A stretch of 64,000 nt of DNA from Schistocerca nitens. Its lineage: Eukaryota; Arthropoda; Insecta; Orthoptera; Acrididae. The notes below the pieces were generated by a model, which had not been told where the DNA came from, did no database searches, and saw only the letters and a program-made list of their open reading frames with translations. The translations under genes were made by a program, and so were the position numbers. The DNA lies in assembly GCF_023898315.1 (NCBI RefSeq), contig NC_064622.1, forward strand, positions 273,845,503 through 273,909,502. The letters run 5' to 3'. The first letter of the stretch is position 1; every line of letters begins with the position of its first letter. Of the stretch, positions 41,722-54,809 are shown one piece after another.

Positions 41722-41905
41722 TTTTTGTCCGTCCGCCTGCGTGTCCGACTGTAAAACACCTTTTTCCTCAGGAACAAGTAGACGTATCAAGTTAAAATTT
41801 ATGTCACATACTAAGGACTACAGTCCCTTGACGGTGTAAAAAATGTCACAGACCCTTGGCGGTGTAAGAAACTGAAGCTTGTGAGTTAAACTGCGGTCCG
41901 CGTTC
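41722..41905. repeat. Dispersed satellite-like unit fragment
   Basis: TTTTTTTGTCCGTCCGCCTG, TTTTTCCTCAGGAACAAGTAGACG, TATGTCACATACTAAGG and CCCTTG(A/G)CGGTGTAA appear in the same order as in the array at 43.4 kb. The CCCTTGGCGGTGTAA segment is duplicated locally (41826-41872). Confidence 0.55.
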
Positions 41906-42050
41906 TCAGCCGTATTTTATAATATGCAACTAGCAGCCGAATCTAAAAATGGTCAAATAACTTGAATAACTTCTTAAAAGCATATACTCAGTAATACTTT
42001 AAGATGTGCTTAATTTTAACTGACGTGAATTCCGTCGTAAGTTAAGTTTG

Positions 42051-43420
42051 CCATTACGTCAGGGACGGAGTGGTAAGCAGCGTGGCCACTGCGGGGGTAA
42101 TAGAAGTGAAGGGGGGATATTTTATTGCTTGTCTTACAACGATTACAATTCACGAGCGTGTGCAACTTTCACCGGTCGGCTGCTAGGATTTAAATGTCAA
42201 ACGGAAATAACAAGTATTCGTCAATGCGCATTACACAGATGGTTACCATCAAGTGTGGTGCATATTTGAAAAAAGTAATATGATATCAAATTAAGTCTAT
42301 TGTAACCCAATGAGTAAAAGAAAAATGACATTCAAAAATTTTGTAAACATCTGTGATCGTGTCTCTTATTGTTATTACTGTTGTTAATTAATATAACATA
42401 CTAATTTATATAGAGTACCAATTAACAGTAAGATCGGTAGGGAACAGTGTGCTGAAGTGTACAAGACGGAAAAGGTGGCAGTTACATATTTTTAGTCCCG
42501 AGCAGCATTGCTGCCTGCAAAGAAGTGGTCGAACTAGTTCTAATACACGTAGCCTTTGTTGTCAGCGAAACTAACAGAGGAAGCTTGTTCAGTTGTTTTT
42601 TTAGCAAAAACGTTTTTTTGTCTTTGACTCGTCTGATGTAGAATAAGACGTTTATTATTCTTGTTACCTCACTCGTACGGCGACTGACAATTTTTTACCA
42701 TATCAATGTTTAAACAGCGTCCTTTGGCCTGCAAATGTAGTTCCTATTTATGAACTACGGTTTGATAGCTTCTTGCGCGGATCGCTAATGCCGACATGAC
42801 GTCCGACCGGGAAAAGTGGCCCCATTATTCGTCGGGAAAAGTGGCTAAGGTGATCATCCCTTTGTGACAATTTTGAATTAATTAAATTGTATTATTTATA
42901 ACCATCTCCGTTCTATTGTATTTGGCCTCTGTTCCCTTCTGACATTTTTGAATTAATTAAATTGTATTATTTAAAACCGTCCGTGTTCTATTGTATTTGG
43001 CCCACTACAAAAGGCCGATTGTAAATAGTCTGCTGCAGGCGCGTGGTTTTATTTCAGATACTAGAGTGTGAAAACGACTAAAAATGTGCCCCGAAATCAG
43101 AAAAACAATCATGAGATCTTGTTGCGGCATCACTGGCCGCAGTACCCACTTAGGTACGGAGAATGACTTCAGAAAAATGCATGTAGTTCCAATATAATTT
43201 CTTTGTTACTTAAAAATATTTGGTGTGATGCCCTACAATATGTAGTTCAAAATTTGTAAGTGGGAAGCTTCTTTCAGTAACCATGGGTTGGTGAAAATTA
43301 AATTTCTCTTTGAGTGGCTTTTTAACCCGCCCTCACCCTCCCTTCCTACGCTGCCCGGGATGTCGCCCTACAGTGCCAATACCGGCTCTGAAGCAAAAGA
43401 ATTGATGACTAGTTGCTCAA
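42051..43420. other. Gene-free stretch with a 75-bp tandem duplication
   Basis: No gene is recognised. The only structure found is the tandem repeat at 42865-43003, preceded by two CGGGAAAAGTGGC motifs (about 42807 and 42834). Confidence 0.5.
42865..43003. repeat. Two-copy 75-bp tandem repeat
   Basis: TGACAATTTTGAATTAATTA at 42865 recurs as TGACATTTTTGAATTAATTA at 42940, and both copies run to TCTATTGTATTTGGCC. The offset is 75 bp. Confidence 0.85.
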
Positions 43421-44330
43421 GTTAGTGAAATCAAAATATATGGCAATTTATGTCACGTATTTTGACACTCGCAAACTCGCTCCTCGAAATCTAGAATGTA
43501 CTTCATGTTGACATGGAACAATAAAATTTGGCAAGAAGCAAGATTTCACTTTACAACCAAAGAAAAAAATCAAAAAGATGTTAATTAGTAATAATATCAA
43601 ACCAAAAATGGTTTTTGTCGTTTATTACCAGACTGTCTGTCCGTCCGTCTGTTAAGACCCTTTTTCTCAACAACAGGTAAACGTATCAAGCGGAAATTTG
43701 TGTCATACGCTAAGGTCTATGGCCCCTTGGCGTTGTAATAAATGTCAGCTTCTAAGTCACTGCAGTCCAACGACACGGCCATTTATGTCACATATTTTGA
43801 TACTTCCCAACTCAGTCATCAAGATCTTTAGCGTACTTCTCATTGGTCTAGAATCATGAAATTTTGTAAGAAGCAAGGTTTCACTGTGAAAGTAAAGGAA
43901 AAAATCCGAAAATAGTGAATTTGTAATTACATTACACGGATATTTTTTATCATTTGTTACCCTACAGTGTGTCTGTCTTCAATCTATTAAGACCCATTTT
44001 TTCTCAGGAAAGGGTATAAGGATCACGTTGAAATTTATACTACATACTCACATCAATGGTCCTTTGGTGATATAAAGAAATTAAGCTTCTACGTCAATGC
44101 AATCAAAAGATAGCAATTTATGTCACACATTTTGATACTCGCAAACTCACTCATTGAAAACTGTACGTGTACTTCCAGTTAACATAGACTCATGAAATTT
44201 GGTAAGAAGCGAAGTTTCACAATGCAGGTAAAGAAAAAATAGATGATTGCTAATTTGTAATTACACCACACGAAAAAATCTTTTGTCGTTTGTTGTCCGA
44301 CGTCAAACTTCGAAATTAAAACAGTCCTCA
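43421..44330. repeat. Satellite-like tandem array, about 335-bp unit
   Basis: The anchor AAGAAGC occurs in the same context at about 43531, 43866 and 44202 (spacings 335 and 336). A second anchor, CATTTATGTCAC or CAATTTATGTCAC followed by TTTTGA(C/T)AC, occurs at about 43443, 43781 and 44113. Units include GTCCGTCCGTCTGTTAAGACC, TTTCTCA and GGCCCCTTGG(C/T)G. Copies have diverged by roughly a fifth, judged by eye. Fragments of the same unit lie at 35.1, 40.1-40.5 and 41.7 kb. Confidence 0.75.
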
Positions 44331-47159
44331 AAGTCTTAGGATACTGCGACCGATATCTTGCCGGTATCAATGTAGGTAACAGAAAAAAATCGTCGTTATT
44401 CTCGATTCCCGGAATCGATTAATGGTCTATATAATGAAGTGCGAGTTCGCGTACCTGGCCAATTTTTGAGCAACACAATAATATTGTTAAAATCTTTTAA
44501 TAAACTTGTTTTAAAAATCTAACTTTTATCGAGTATATATGTACCATACTTCATCACCGAGTATGCCATCAAATAACTTTAGGAAAACGAGTGCTATGAC
44601 CCGAAAAGAACTGGAAAACTATGAACTTCTTTATTTATTTCAAGAACGGGAACATAAAGGTTTTTTTCTGAAATGGAGCGGTTAGTATTTTTTTTAAAAG
44701 AAAAGGGGGGAGAAGGTTGGGACGCTGCGTCGTGGACGATGACGACACTTCAAAGAATAATTGCGTCCGCGAGCGAAAAATAAAGATTTTTTATTGACCA
44801 TTATATACCAGAAATAAATGCGAGCAGGGGGAGATTGCTGTTACCTAAAGGGAAATAATTTCTATTAGCACCGCTGAAGGCAATTTACAAAGAATTTCTA
44901 TACATCGGCTCGACATCATATTCGATAAACGCAACATGTTGAAATAAATGTGATCAGAAGTAGATAGGAGCCACAAAAATTTAAGCTGACTCGTTAAAAT
45001 CGAATGCAAGTACAATGCTGAAATGCGATAGATGTGTCATTGCTACAAATGACGTTAAGTCAGTCACATTTTGATGAAATTCTTTAAAATACACAATGCA
45101 GGAAATATAGACCTTTCGAAGACCAGCCTTTCTCGCAGCGGAGACAAGTAAAAGAAAAATGTGTGACGAAATTATAAATAAAAAAAAACGACATGGCCTG
45201 TCTTTTAAGTAACATTAAGGATAAAACTTATGTAACAGAGGAAAGCAGAACAGATGCTGAGAACAGCAGAAATGAAAGAGACTGTCTTCTTAACATTAGT
45301 AAATGAACAAAAAGTCATACCAACATTAAAAATAAAAATTAAACAAATTAAGAGTATCTATTACTTAGATATAACTGTAGCAGAGCAATAATGTAGCGGA
45401 CAAACGGAATCCATACTTTTGCTACATACATTGTTTCACACACTGAGAAAAACTGGTTTTAGAAACAGTAAATTTTCTAAAGATCTGTTACAATAATCGG
45501 AAATCCTAATCGGGATTATGAGAGAGTCTCTTATCAGTTCTGGCATGCATCTACATAGTGGGGGAGAGGAATATGGTTCTAAGTTACGATACAACGAAAC
45601 CATTACTTACTTTAGTATCCTTCTGCACGCAGAGCACAATTTTATCGCGCATTTTTTTCGTCATCTACTGCTGGATCGCAATGCTAGATTCAAAAAATAT
45701 TTCTCTTTAAAATCCAACGATGTTACGTAAAACTGAGAAAGATATGCGCTATATCACTATTGCTTCCTGAAGCTCGAACTAAATGCCAACGATCTACTTC
45801 TCAGTAGTTGACGACACCATAAAATAACTGCGATCGTAAGCGAGAAATGAATCTTCTTTTACACTCTTTGGTCCTTATGTGACAGAAAAAAAATTTGTTG
45901 ATAATCTATAGTAGAGAAGTCGATCACGGAGGTTTTATCTAAATTAAAACGAATTAATTCACTTCCTCTACATCACTGAATGCATGATTTAAAAAAGAAA
46001 TCAACGGCGATTTCAACTGTGGGAAACGCGATGTACAGCGAGAGTCATATGTTTTTATTTATTTTCTGAGTGATACGCAATTGTAACAAAGGATTTGTGA
46101 TTCAGTTTTGTCCGCTGGAAGACCTATTATGGAGAGCATTTTGAGTAACCCATATTAAAAGGAACGAACGCGTGCAACTAAGCATTAAGAATATTCTCCT
46201 TACAGGCGGCCTCAACAGAGCCGGTAAGTATTGTATTTTTCAAATCGACATGTTATGCAGATATTAAGGCACCAGAGCTTACCATTATGTGTGTAACCAA
46301 TGTTGGGCATTAAAAATTGAAAGGTCCTGAAAATCCCGTAATTGTCAAGGATTTATTCGCCAAAATGAGAAATCATTAACTTATTTCCTCCAGCTCTATT
46401 TTGAGAAGGTTAAGGCATAGAAGTGCGAAACAAAAGCTTTGTAGTAGTTAGCAATACAGTAAACAAAGTATTACTGTAAACATCTCTGATGAACGAAACA
46501 TCAGTTCTGCATGTTTACTGTTGCCATGATGGACGTGAAGGCAATCGTTTTCCCAATTTCAGCATGTGAAAAAAGCGAAAACAGTCACGCATATTTGTCC
46601 ATACAATTTTAGTAGGTATTCTTGTATGAAAATAGTTTATTTAAAGATTTTAACCAATTGGGGGAACATGCCATGTGTTTGTGTTGATCCAAGGTCTTGG
46701 CAAAGCAAGCACGATGGTGCCTGCAACACTATTTTTCCCCTTTTTCTAGTTTTTTAATGTTTGACATAAAAGTGATTTCTTGACGTGAAAGCGACTTCCT
46801 CAACTATTTTGGCTTGCGGGAATGCAAATTAGATTGCGTACTATCAGCTGCCAGAGCGTTTTACGCATCGCAGTTTTCTGCAGAACTCAAATAACTTTCA
46901 AGTTTCGGAGTTTTACTGTTATTTATAATGAAATATATATCTTTAACAATTATCTTATAATGAAATGCTATTGTTACTCTTACACATTTGTGCATCAATC
47001 TATGTAGTACATGTTGTAACGAGACATGAACAGTGCTGCCGTTACCACATTTTGTCGATTATGTATATCAGAAACAAAAGCTCTCCATTGCGTTTTTGCT
47101 ACACCTTTTTTCAGCGCCAGCACCTTTTGAACCATTATTTATCCTACATCGACTTTTAA
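44331..47159. other. 2.8 kb AT-rich region with nothing recognised
   Basis: Only frames of 61-70 aa occur, with no convincing domain or splice-linked structure. It could be intergenic or deep intronic sequence. Confidence 0.5.
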
Positions 47160-47361
47160 GGTTTGCGAACCGTCATGTGGTACATAGCAGAGGGTATGTC
47201 CCATTGTACCAGTTATTACGTTTTCTTCTCGTTCTATTTACGTGGAGCAAGGGGTGAAAAATTGTTTGAATGCCTCTGTGCGTGCAGTGATTATTCTAAT
47301 CTTATCCTCACGATCCCCGTATGAGCGATACATTGGGTATTGTAGTATATTCGTAGAGTCA

Positions 47362-48320
47362 TCATTTAAAGCTTGTTTTTGAAACTTTGCCAATAGACTT
47401 GCTCGGGATCAATCTATCTCGAAGAGTCTTCCAGTTCAATTCCTTCAGTATCTCTCGGTCGCTCGCCCGCTCATCAGACAAACCTGTGACCATTTGTGCT
47501 GTCCTTCTCTGTCTACGTTCAGTACTCCCTATTAGCCCTATTTGGTACGGGTCCCACACACTTGAACAATATTCTAGAACCGGTCGCACGAGTGATTTTG
47601 TAAGTAACCTTCTTTGTAAACTGATTGCACTTTCCTAGTCTTTTACCAATAAATCGAAATCTACCACCTGCTTTAACCATTCCTATTCGTGTCCCTATAA
47701 AGTGTTACACCCAAATATTTGTATGAGTTGGCCGATTCAAACAGTGACTCATTGATATTATAGTCACAGGATTGTAAATATTTTCGTTTTTTAAGATCAC
47801 ATTTTACAATTTTTAACATTTAAAGCAATTTGCCAATCTTTGCACCACTTTGAAATCTTATCAAGACCTGCCTGAATGTTTATGCAACTTCTTTCAGATA
47901 GTACTTCGTTATACAATACTGCATCATCTGCAAAAAAGGTTACTGTTAATATTGCCTGCAAGGTCATTAATATACAACATGAGCAGCAAGGGACCCAACA
48001 CATTTCCTTGGGGTACACCTGAAGTTACTTCTACATATGACGATGATCCTCCATCCAAGATAACATGCTGTCTCTTCCCTACCAAAAAGTCTTCAGTCCA
48101 GTCACAAATTTCACTTGATATCCCGGATGCTCGTACTTTTGACGGTAAGCGAAGTTGTGGTACTGAGTCAAATGCTTTTTGGAATTCAAGAAATACTGAA
48201 TCTTCCTGACTGCCTTGATCCAAAGCTTTCAGTATGTCATGTGAGAAAAGCGCAAATTTTATTTCGTGTGATCGATGTTTTCGGAATTAATGCTGGTTGG
48301 CACTGAGGAGCTCATTCTGT
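47362..48320 (-). pseudogene. LINE reverse transcriptase, palm and C-terminus
   Basis: It reads [56 protein letters not shown], then after a frameshift [12 protein letters not shown] (about 47945), KWCKDWQIALNVKNCKM, and after another shift RPVLEYCSSVWDPYQIGLIG near 47560. At least two frameshifts and one stop. The same protein family is seen at 62.4-63.8 kb. Confidence 0.75.
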
Positions 48321-48361
48321 TCAAGATACCTCATCATGTTTGAGCTCAGTGTATGTTCTGT

Positions 48362-49440
48362 AGATGCTGCTATGGAATATCTTATACCAGAGATTTCAAG
48401 TAACTTCCATTATATGAATTTGACCCTCACTACCGCAGCAGAAATAATGTCCATCATAAAATCTTTAAAATCAAAAACATCTAGTAGGTGTAATGAAATA
48501 TCAACAAAGTTAATTAAAGAATGTGATTCTGAGTTAAGTAACATATAAAGCTACCTGTGTACCCAGTCGTTTATCAATGGAATATTTCCTGAATGTTTGA
48601 AATATACTAAAGTTAAGCCACTGTTTGAGAAGGGAGAAAAAAAATAGCATCAAATTTCGGTCCAATTTTACTTTTGCCAGGATTCTCAAAAATTTTAGAA
48701 AAAATAATGTACAATCGGCTTTATAACCATCTTATCTCAAATAACATAATGTCAAAGTCGCAGTTCGGATTTCTAAAGGGTTCTGATATTGAGAAGGCTA
48801 TCTACACTTACAGTGAAAATGTGCTTAATTCATTAGACAAAAAATTGCAGGTAACTGGTATATTTTGTGATCTGTCAAAGGCATTTGACTGTGTAAACCA
48901 CAATATCCTTTTAAGTAAGTTAGAATATTATGGTGTAACAGGAAATGCTGCCAAGTGGTTCAAATCTTATATCTCTGGCAGGAAACAGGAAATGCTGCAA
49001 AATGGTTCAAATCTTATATCTCTGGCAGGAAACAAAGGGCGTTTTTAGGAAAGAGACATGTATTAAGCTATCAAGCATCATCCAACTGGGAACTAATTAC
49101 ATGTGGGTCCCACAAGGTTCCATTTTAGGGCCCTTACTTTTTCTTGCGTATATCAATGACCTTTCATCAGTACCATTAAAAGATGCCAAGTTCGTTTTGT
49201 TTGCCGATGATACAAACATTGCAATAAATAGCAAATCAAGTGTAGTCTTAGAAAGATCGGCTAATAAAATATTTGTGGACATTAAGCACTGGTTCCTAGC
49301 CAATTCTTTGTTACTAAACTTTGAAAAAACACACTACATGCAGTTCAGAACTTGTAAGGAGTGTCCCACGAGTATATGCCTAACATATGATGACAAGCAG
49401 ATAGAAGAAGTGGACAGTGTTTAATTCTTGGGATTACAAC
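48362..49440 (+). pseudogene. LINE reverse transcriptase with a 47-bp tandem duplication
   Basis: Blocks: SRCNEISTKLIKECDSELSN, GFSKILEKIMYNRLYNHLIS, QFGFLKGSDIEKAIYTYSEN, IFCDLSKAFDCVNHNILLSK, WVPQGSILGPLLFLAYINDL, LFADDTNIAINSKS (active site) and HWFLANSLLLNFEKTHYMQF. The 47-bp duplication at 48941-49034 shifts the frame in the middle of the palm. Stops near 48548 and 49424 also disrupt it. A weak C-terminal remnant continues to about 50070 (HIFNNLPAAVKSL). Confidence 0.8.
48941..49034. repeat. Tandem duplication of 47 bp
   Basis: GGAAATGCTGCCAAGTGGTT onward (48941-48987) is repeated as GGAAATGCTGCAAAATGGTT onward (48988-49034), with two or three substitutions in the unit. 47 is not a multiple of three. 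Confidence 0.95.
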
Positions 49441-50274
49441 TTGATAATAACTTCAACTGGGAGGAGCACACCACATAACTGCTGAAGCGTCTTAACAATT
49501 CTCTATTTGCAATGCTAATTGTGTCAGACATAGGGTATATAAAAACGAAAAAGCTGGCATACTATGCTTACTTTCATTTCATAATGTCATATGGGATTTT
49601 TTTGGGGGTAATTCATAAAGCCAAGCTATAGATTTCTGGGCACAAAAACGTTCAGTAAGAGTTATATGTGGTATGAACTCGAATAACATCCTGCAGAAGC
49701 CTGTTTAGGGACCTAGGGCTACTAACTACTGCTTCCCAATATATTTATTCCTTAATTACATTTGTCATTAAAAATATATCACTTTTTCAAACCAACAGCT
49801 CAATTCATGGGATCAATACTAGAAATAAGAATAGTCTTCAGAAGGATTTAGTCACTTACTCTTGTACAAAAAGATGTGCATTATTCAGGAACACACATTT
49901 TCAATAACTTGCCAGCAGCCGTAAAAAGCTTAACAACCAATGAAATTCAGTTTAAGAGAAGCCTAAAGGATTTATTGGTGGCCAAATTCTTCTACTCCAT
50001 TGATGAATTTCTCAGTAGAACCAATAATAAAACCTTTTTTATTTTAAATTCATTGCATTACTGTTTGTAAAATGATTCTTTCATATAGTGTTCATTAAAA
50101 AAATTACGATCATTCCATTTGGGACCTATGGAATGGTACATAAGCTTATTTGTTTGAGTTGTAAATATTTGTCATGTATTATTGTTTTTATAACATGTTC
50201 TATATCCTGGAGGACCTCCTCACCACAGATCAATTGGAATGAAAGTAAATCTAATCTAATCTAATCTAATGCCA

Positions 50275-51605
50275 AGTATGCTGGACGGTACTTTTGTGGA
50301 GCACTTGTACTATCCTTTTTGTAGACAGATGTGAGCTGTGCTTTTTTCCGAGAACGCGGCACGGTTTTTGTTCGAAGGATCTACAACGGATTATAATTAG
50401 AAGAGGGGCTAATTGAGCGCCAAATTCAGTGTAGAATCTGACAGGGATTGCATCGAGCCCTGGAGGTGTGTTCAATTTAAACGATTTCAGCCGTTTCTCA
50501 ACACCAACGACACTAATACTTATTCCATTCATCTTTTCAGTGGTACCAGGATTAAACTAGGACAGTTCTCCTCGGTTTTTCTTTTAAAGGAACGTTTATT
50601 TGAAAACGGAGTTAATCATTTCAGCTTTTGATTTGCTATCCTTAATTTCACTTCCTGTCCCATTCACTAGGGACTAGGCACTAACTTTGGTGGCACTAAC
50701 AGTCTTTAAATGCGACTCGAACTTCTTTGGGTTTTGTGAAAGGTCATTTGACATTATTCTTTAGTCAGTGAACACTTCACGCATTTCTGTCTTAGCCAAA
50801 CGCGTTTCATTCATCATCTCTCTATCTATAGCCCTTCACAATGTTTTTCACCTATTATGCAATAATCTCTGTTTGTTGAGAAGTTTCCTTACAGTGACTG
50901 TATACTATCGACGTTCCCTCCAATTACGAACTGTTGCACTGGGTACATATCTATCCATTGCATAGTCAACTATTCTTTTAAACTTGGGCCTTAATTTCTC
51001 TACATGCTCCTGCCCTGTGCTGACAGTTGCAAGTTCCTCATTGAGATATGACACTACTGATTTTTTGTGTAGTTTACTGAATACTTAAGATCTTTCTGCT
51101 TGTTTTAACTGTCCTTTGTACTTTGGCAATCAATGTTGCCACAACCGCATCATGGTTACTGATGCCAGTTTCGATGTGGGCATCGTCAAAAAGGACAGTC
51201 CTATTTGCTGCATCAGATCCGGTATATTTCCATCATTAGAGGGGTTCCTAACTACCTGTTTTAGGTAGTTTTCGGGGAAGAGATTTAGTTATACTTCAAA
51301 GGATGTCTTATCAAGCACAACACTAGCAAAACTATAATTTTCCCAATCAATTGGTCGATAATTAGACCCCACCGATGATTATAGTATGATTGGGAAACAT
51401 GTAGAAGTGAACTAAGATTTTCTCTAAAGTTTTTGGTTTCATCAAACGATGAGTCAAGTGAGCGACAGAAGGTTCCACTAATCGTTTTAAGCCAACCCCT
51501 GATACTGAGTCTTGCCCAAATAATCTCACATGCAGCTTCAATTTCTATCCCGGCGGATTCGAGTTTCCTGTACACTGCGACAAACACACCACCTCTATTT
51601 CCCAT
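50275..51605 (-). pseudogene. LINE ORF2 endonuclease C-half, linker and RT fingers
   Basis: The endonuclease part reads GNRGGVFVAVYRKLESAGIE and WARLSIRGWLKTISGTFCRS (51605-51450), ending with a SYYNHRWGLI stretch. The RT finger region at 50532-50290 reads FKLNTPPGLDAIPVRFYTEF and, in another frame, AQLTSVYKKDSTSAPQKYRP. It ends where the plus-strand LINE inserts. Multiple shifts and stops. Confidence 0.65.
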
Positions 51606-51629
51606 TCACCTATCTTTTCAATGAAGTTG

Positions 51630-54527
51630 TTGTGGTCTTTAGCCCGAAGACTGGTTTGATGCAGCTCTCCATGCTACTCTATCCTGTGCGAGTCTCATCA
51701 TCTCCAAAAAACTACTGCAACTTACATCTTTTTGAATCTGCGTACTGTATTTATCTCTTGGTCCCCGTCTACGATTTTTATCCCCCACACTTCCCTCAAA
51801 TACTAAAGTGATGATAACTTTGATGTCTCACAATGTATTTTGTCACCCTATCCCGCCTTGTAATCAGATTGGGCCACAAATTTCTTGTCTCCTCGATTCT
51901 ATTCAGTACCTCATCATTACTACCCACCTAATCTTCAGAATTCCTCTGTAGCACCCTCTTTCAAAAGCTTGTATTTTCCTCTTGTCTAAATTGTTTATCG
52001 TCCAGTTTCCACTTCGATACATGGCTACATACTATACAAATACTTTCCGAAAAGACTTCCTAATACCTAAATTTATATTCGATGTAAACAGATTTCTATT
52101 CTTCACAAACGCTTTCCTTGCCATCGACAATCTACATTTTATGTCCTTCCTGCTTCGGCCATTATCAGTTATTTTGCAATGCAAATAGCAAAAGTCGTCA
52201 ACTGCTTTCATTGTCTCGTTTCCTAATCTAATCCCATCAGCATCACCTGACTTAATTCGAATATATATCCCATTATCTTTCGTTTGCTTTCCTTGATGTT
52301 CATATTATATCCTCCTTTCAAGAGTCTGTCCACTCCGTTCATCTTCTCTTCCAAGTCTTTTGCTGTCTCTGACAGAATTACAATGTCATCGGCAAACTAC
52401 AAAGCTTTTACTTTTTCTTCCTGGACATTAATTCCTACTCTAAATTTTTCTTTTGTTTCCTTTACTGCTTGTTCAGTGTACATACTGAATAACATCAATC
52501 CTGTCTCACTCCCCCCTTAACCACTGCCTACCTTTCATGCTGCTAGACTCATAACTGCCTTCCGGTTTTTGTAAAAGTTGTAAATAGCCCTTCGCCCCCT
52601 GTATTTTACCCCTGCCACCTTTAAAATTTAAAAGAGATTATTCCAGAGAACATTGTCAAAAGCTTTCTCTAAGTCTACAAACGATATAAATGTAGCTTTG
52701 CCTTTTCCTAAACTATCTGCTAAGATAAGTCGTAGTGTTAGTATTACCTCGTGTCTTCCAGAATTGTTCCGGTATCCAAACTGACCTTCCCTGAGTTCGG
52801 CTTCCACCAGTATTTTCATTCTTCTGTAAAGAATTCGTGTTAGTATTTTGCAACCATGACTTACTACACTGATAGTTCGGTAATTTTCACACTTGTCAGC
52901 AACTGCTTTCTTTGGAATTGGAATTACTACCTTGCTCGTAAAGACTGGGGGTATTTCGCCTGTCTCATACATCTTGCTCACCAGCTGGAAGAGTTTTGTC
53001 ATGGCTTTCTCTCCCAACACCATCAGTAGTTCTGACGGAATATCGTCTACTCCTGGGGTCTTGTTTCGATTTAGATCTTTTAGAGGTTTGTCAAATTCTT
53101 CTCGCATTATCATATCATCCATCTCATCTTCATTTACGTCCACTTCCGTTTCCTTTCAAGTTCATCTTCATTGTCTAGACTCTTTATATACTCCTTCCAC
53201 TTTTCAGCTTCCCCTTTTTTGCTTAGGATTGGTTTATCATCTGAGCTCTTGATATTCATACAGCTGCTTTTCTTTACCCCAAAGGCATCTTTAATTTTCC
53301 TGTAGGCGGTATCTATCTCTTTCCCCTAGAGAAACAAGCTTCTAAATCCGTACTTTGTCCTCTAGCCATTCCTGCTTAGCAATTTTAGCTTCCTGTCAAT
53401 CTCATTTTTTTAACGTTTGTATTCCCTTTCACCTGCTTTTGTTTGTTGCATTTTTAAATTTTCTCCCTTCATCAGTTAAATTCAATATTTCCTGTGTTAA
53501 CCACGGATTTTACCTACTTCATCTTCTGGTTCCTTAACTGTTTCGTCTCTCAAAGCTACCTCTTCGTCTTCTACTGTATTTCTTTGTCCTGTACTAGTCA
53601 ACCACTGAGTAATGCTCCCTCTGAAACTCTCAGCAACCTCTGGTTCTTTTCAACTTTTCAGGTCCCATCTCCGTAATTTTCTGCCTTTTTGCAAACTTCT
53701 TTAGTTTCAGTCTAGAGTTCGTAACCAACACATTGTGGTCAGAGTCCACATCTGCCCCTGGATATGTCTTACAATTTAAAATCTGGTTCCTAAATCTCTG
53801 TGCAAACATTATGTAATCAGTCGGAAACCTTCCGGTGTCTCTAGGTCTCTTTCACGGATACAACCTTATTTTATGATTCTTAAATCAATTGTTAGCGATG
53901 ATTAAATAACACTCTGTACAAAATTCTACCAGACAGCTACCTCTTTCATACCTATTCAACAGTTGATATTCATCTACTATTTTTCCTTCTCTTCCTTTTT
54001 GTAATACCGAATTTCAGTCCCCCATCACAATTAAATTTTCGTCTCTTTTAACTATGTGAATAATTTCTTTTATGTCTCCATACATTTCTTCAATCTCTTC
54101 ATCGTCTACGAAGCTAGTTGGCATATTAATTTGTACTATGCCGTTCATATTAGCTGAGCCGCATTCCTATTTTCTTATTTATTGTTATACCTACTCCTAA
54201 ATTACGCCTACTTGACTATGTATTTATAACACTGTATCCACTTGACCAGAAGTCCTTTCCTCGTGCTACCGACCTTCACTAATGCCCACTATATCTAACT
54301 TCAACCTATCCATTTTCCTTTTTAAATTTTCTAACAAACCTACTCACACCTGCCCAATTAAGGGATCTAATATTCCAGACTCCTATCCGTAGGATGCCAG
54401 TTTTGTTTCTCCTGATGACGATATCCTCCTGAGTAGTCACCACTCGGAGATCGAATGGGGAACCATTTTACCTCCGGAATGTTTTACCCAACAGGACGTC
54501 ATCTCATTTAACCATACAGTAAAACTG
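51630..54527 (-). mobile_element. Second, older RTE LINE copy
   Basis: It follows the copy at 35667-39838 along its length: 3' end TTGTTGTGGTCTTTAGCCCG, RT finger segment (53143-52628: NRNKTPGVDDIPSELLMVLG, VVIPIPKKAVADKCENYRTI, FVDLEKAFDNVLWNNLF), endonuclease remnants 54300-53700, and 5' end near ATACAGTAAAACTGC. Many indels and stops show it is older than the other copy. It is inserted in the endonuclease of the CR1/L2-like LINE, and no foldback element is present at the homologous site. Confidence 0.85.
52628..53143 (-). pseudogene. RTE reverse transcriptase fragment
   Basis: The 171-codon minus frame covers the RT finger and palm start (REFDKPLKDLNRNKTPGVDD through VDLEKAFDNVLWNNLF) and matches 37160-36700 of the better copy. 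Downstream the frame is lost before the FADD box, which reads only as a shifted remnant near 52390. Confidence 0.8.
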
Positions 54528-54809
54528 CGGCTGTTGTTTCCCCTTGATTTCAGCCGTTCGCAATACCAGCACAGCAAGGCCGTTTTGGTTGATGTTACAA
54601 CGATACATCACTCACTCATCCAGACGTTGCCCCTGCAACTGCTGAAAAGACTGCTGGCTCTGTTCAGGAATCACACGTTTGTCTGGCCTCTTAACAGATA
54701 CTCCTCCGTTGTGGTTGTTTCTGAGGTACAGCTAACTATATCGCTGAGGCACACGAGTCACCCCGCAGAGGGCAAGGTCCATGGCTCATGGGATCCTTTC
54801 GGTACACAC

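Larger units (their letters stand above)
48356..50270 (+). mobile_element. Plus-strand LINE inserted into the older LINE
   Basis: The reverse transcriptase begins within AAEIMSIIKSLKSKTSSRCN and ends in a 3' tail of four or more TAATC repeats (50248-50270). The inserted copy splits the RT finger/palm boundary of the minus-strand LINE; about ten host residues appear missing at the junction. It is 5'-truncated (no endonuclease). Confidence 0.75.

Noticed and set aside
43421-44330. CRISPR-like array
   Set aside because: Units are 335 bp and diverged with no short repeat-spacer pattern, and the DNA is an insect genome.
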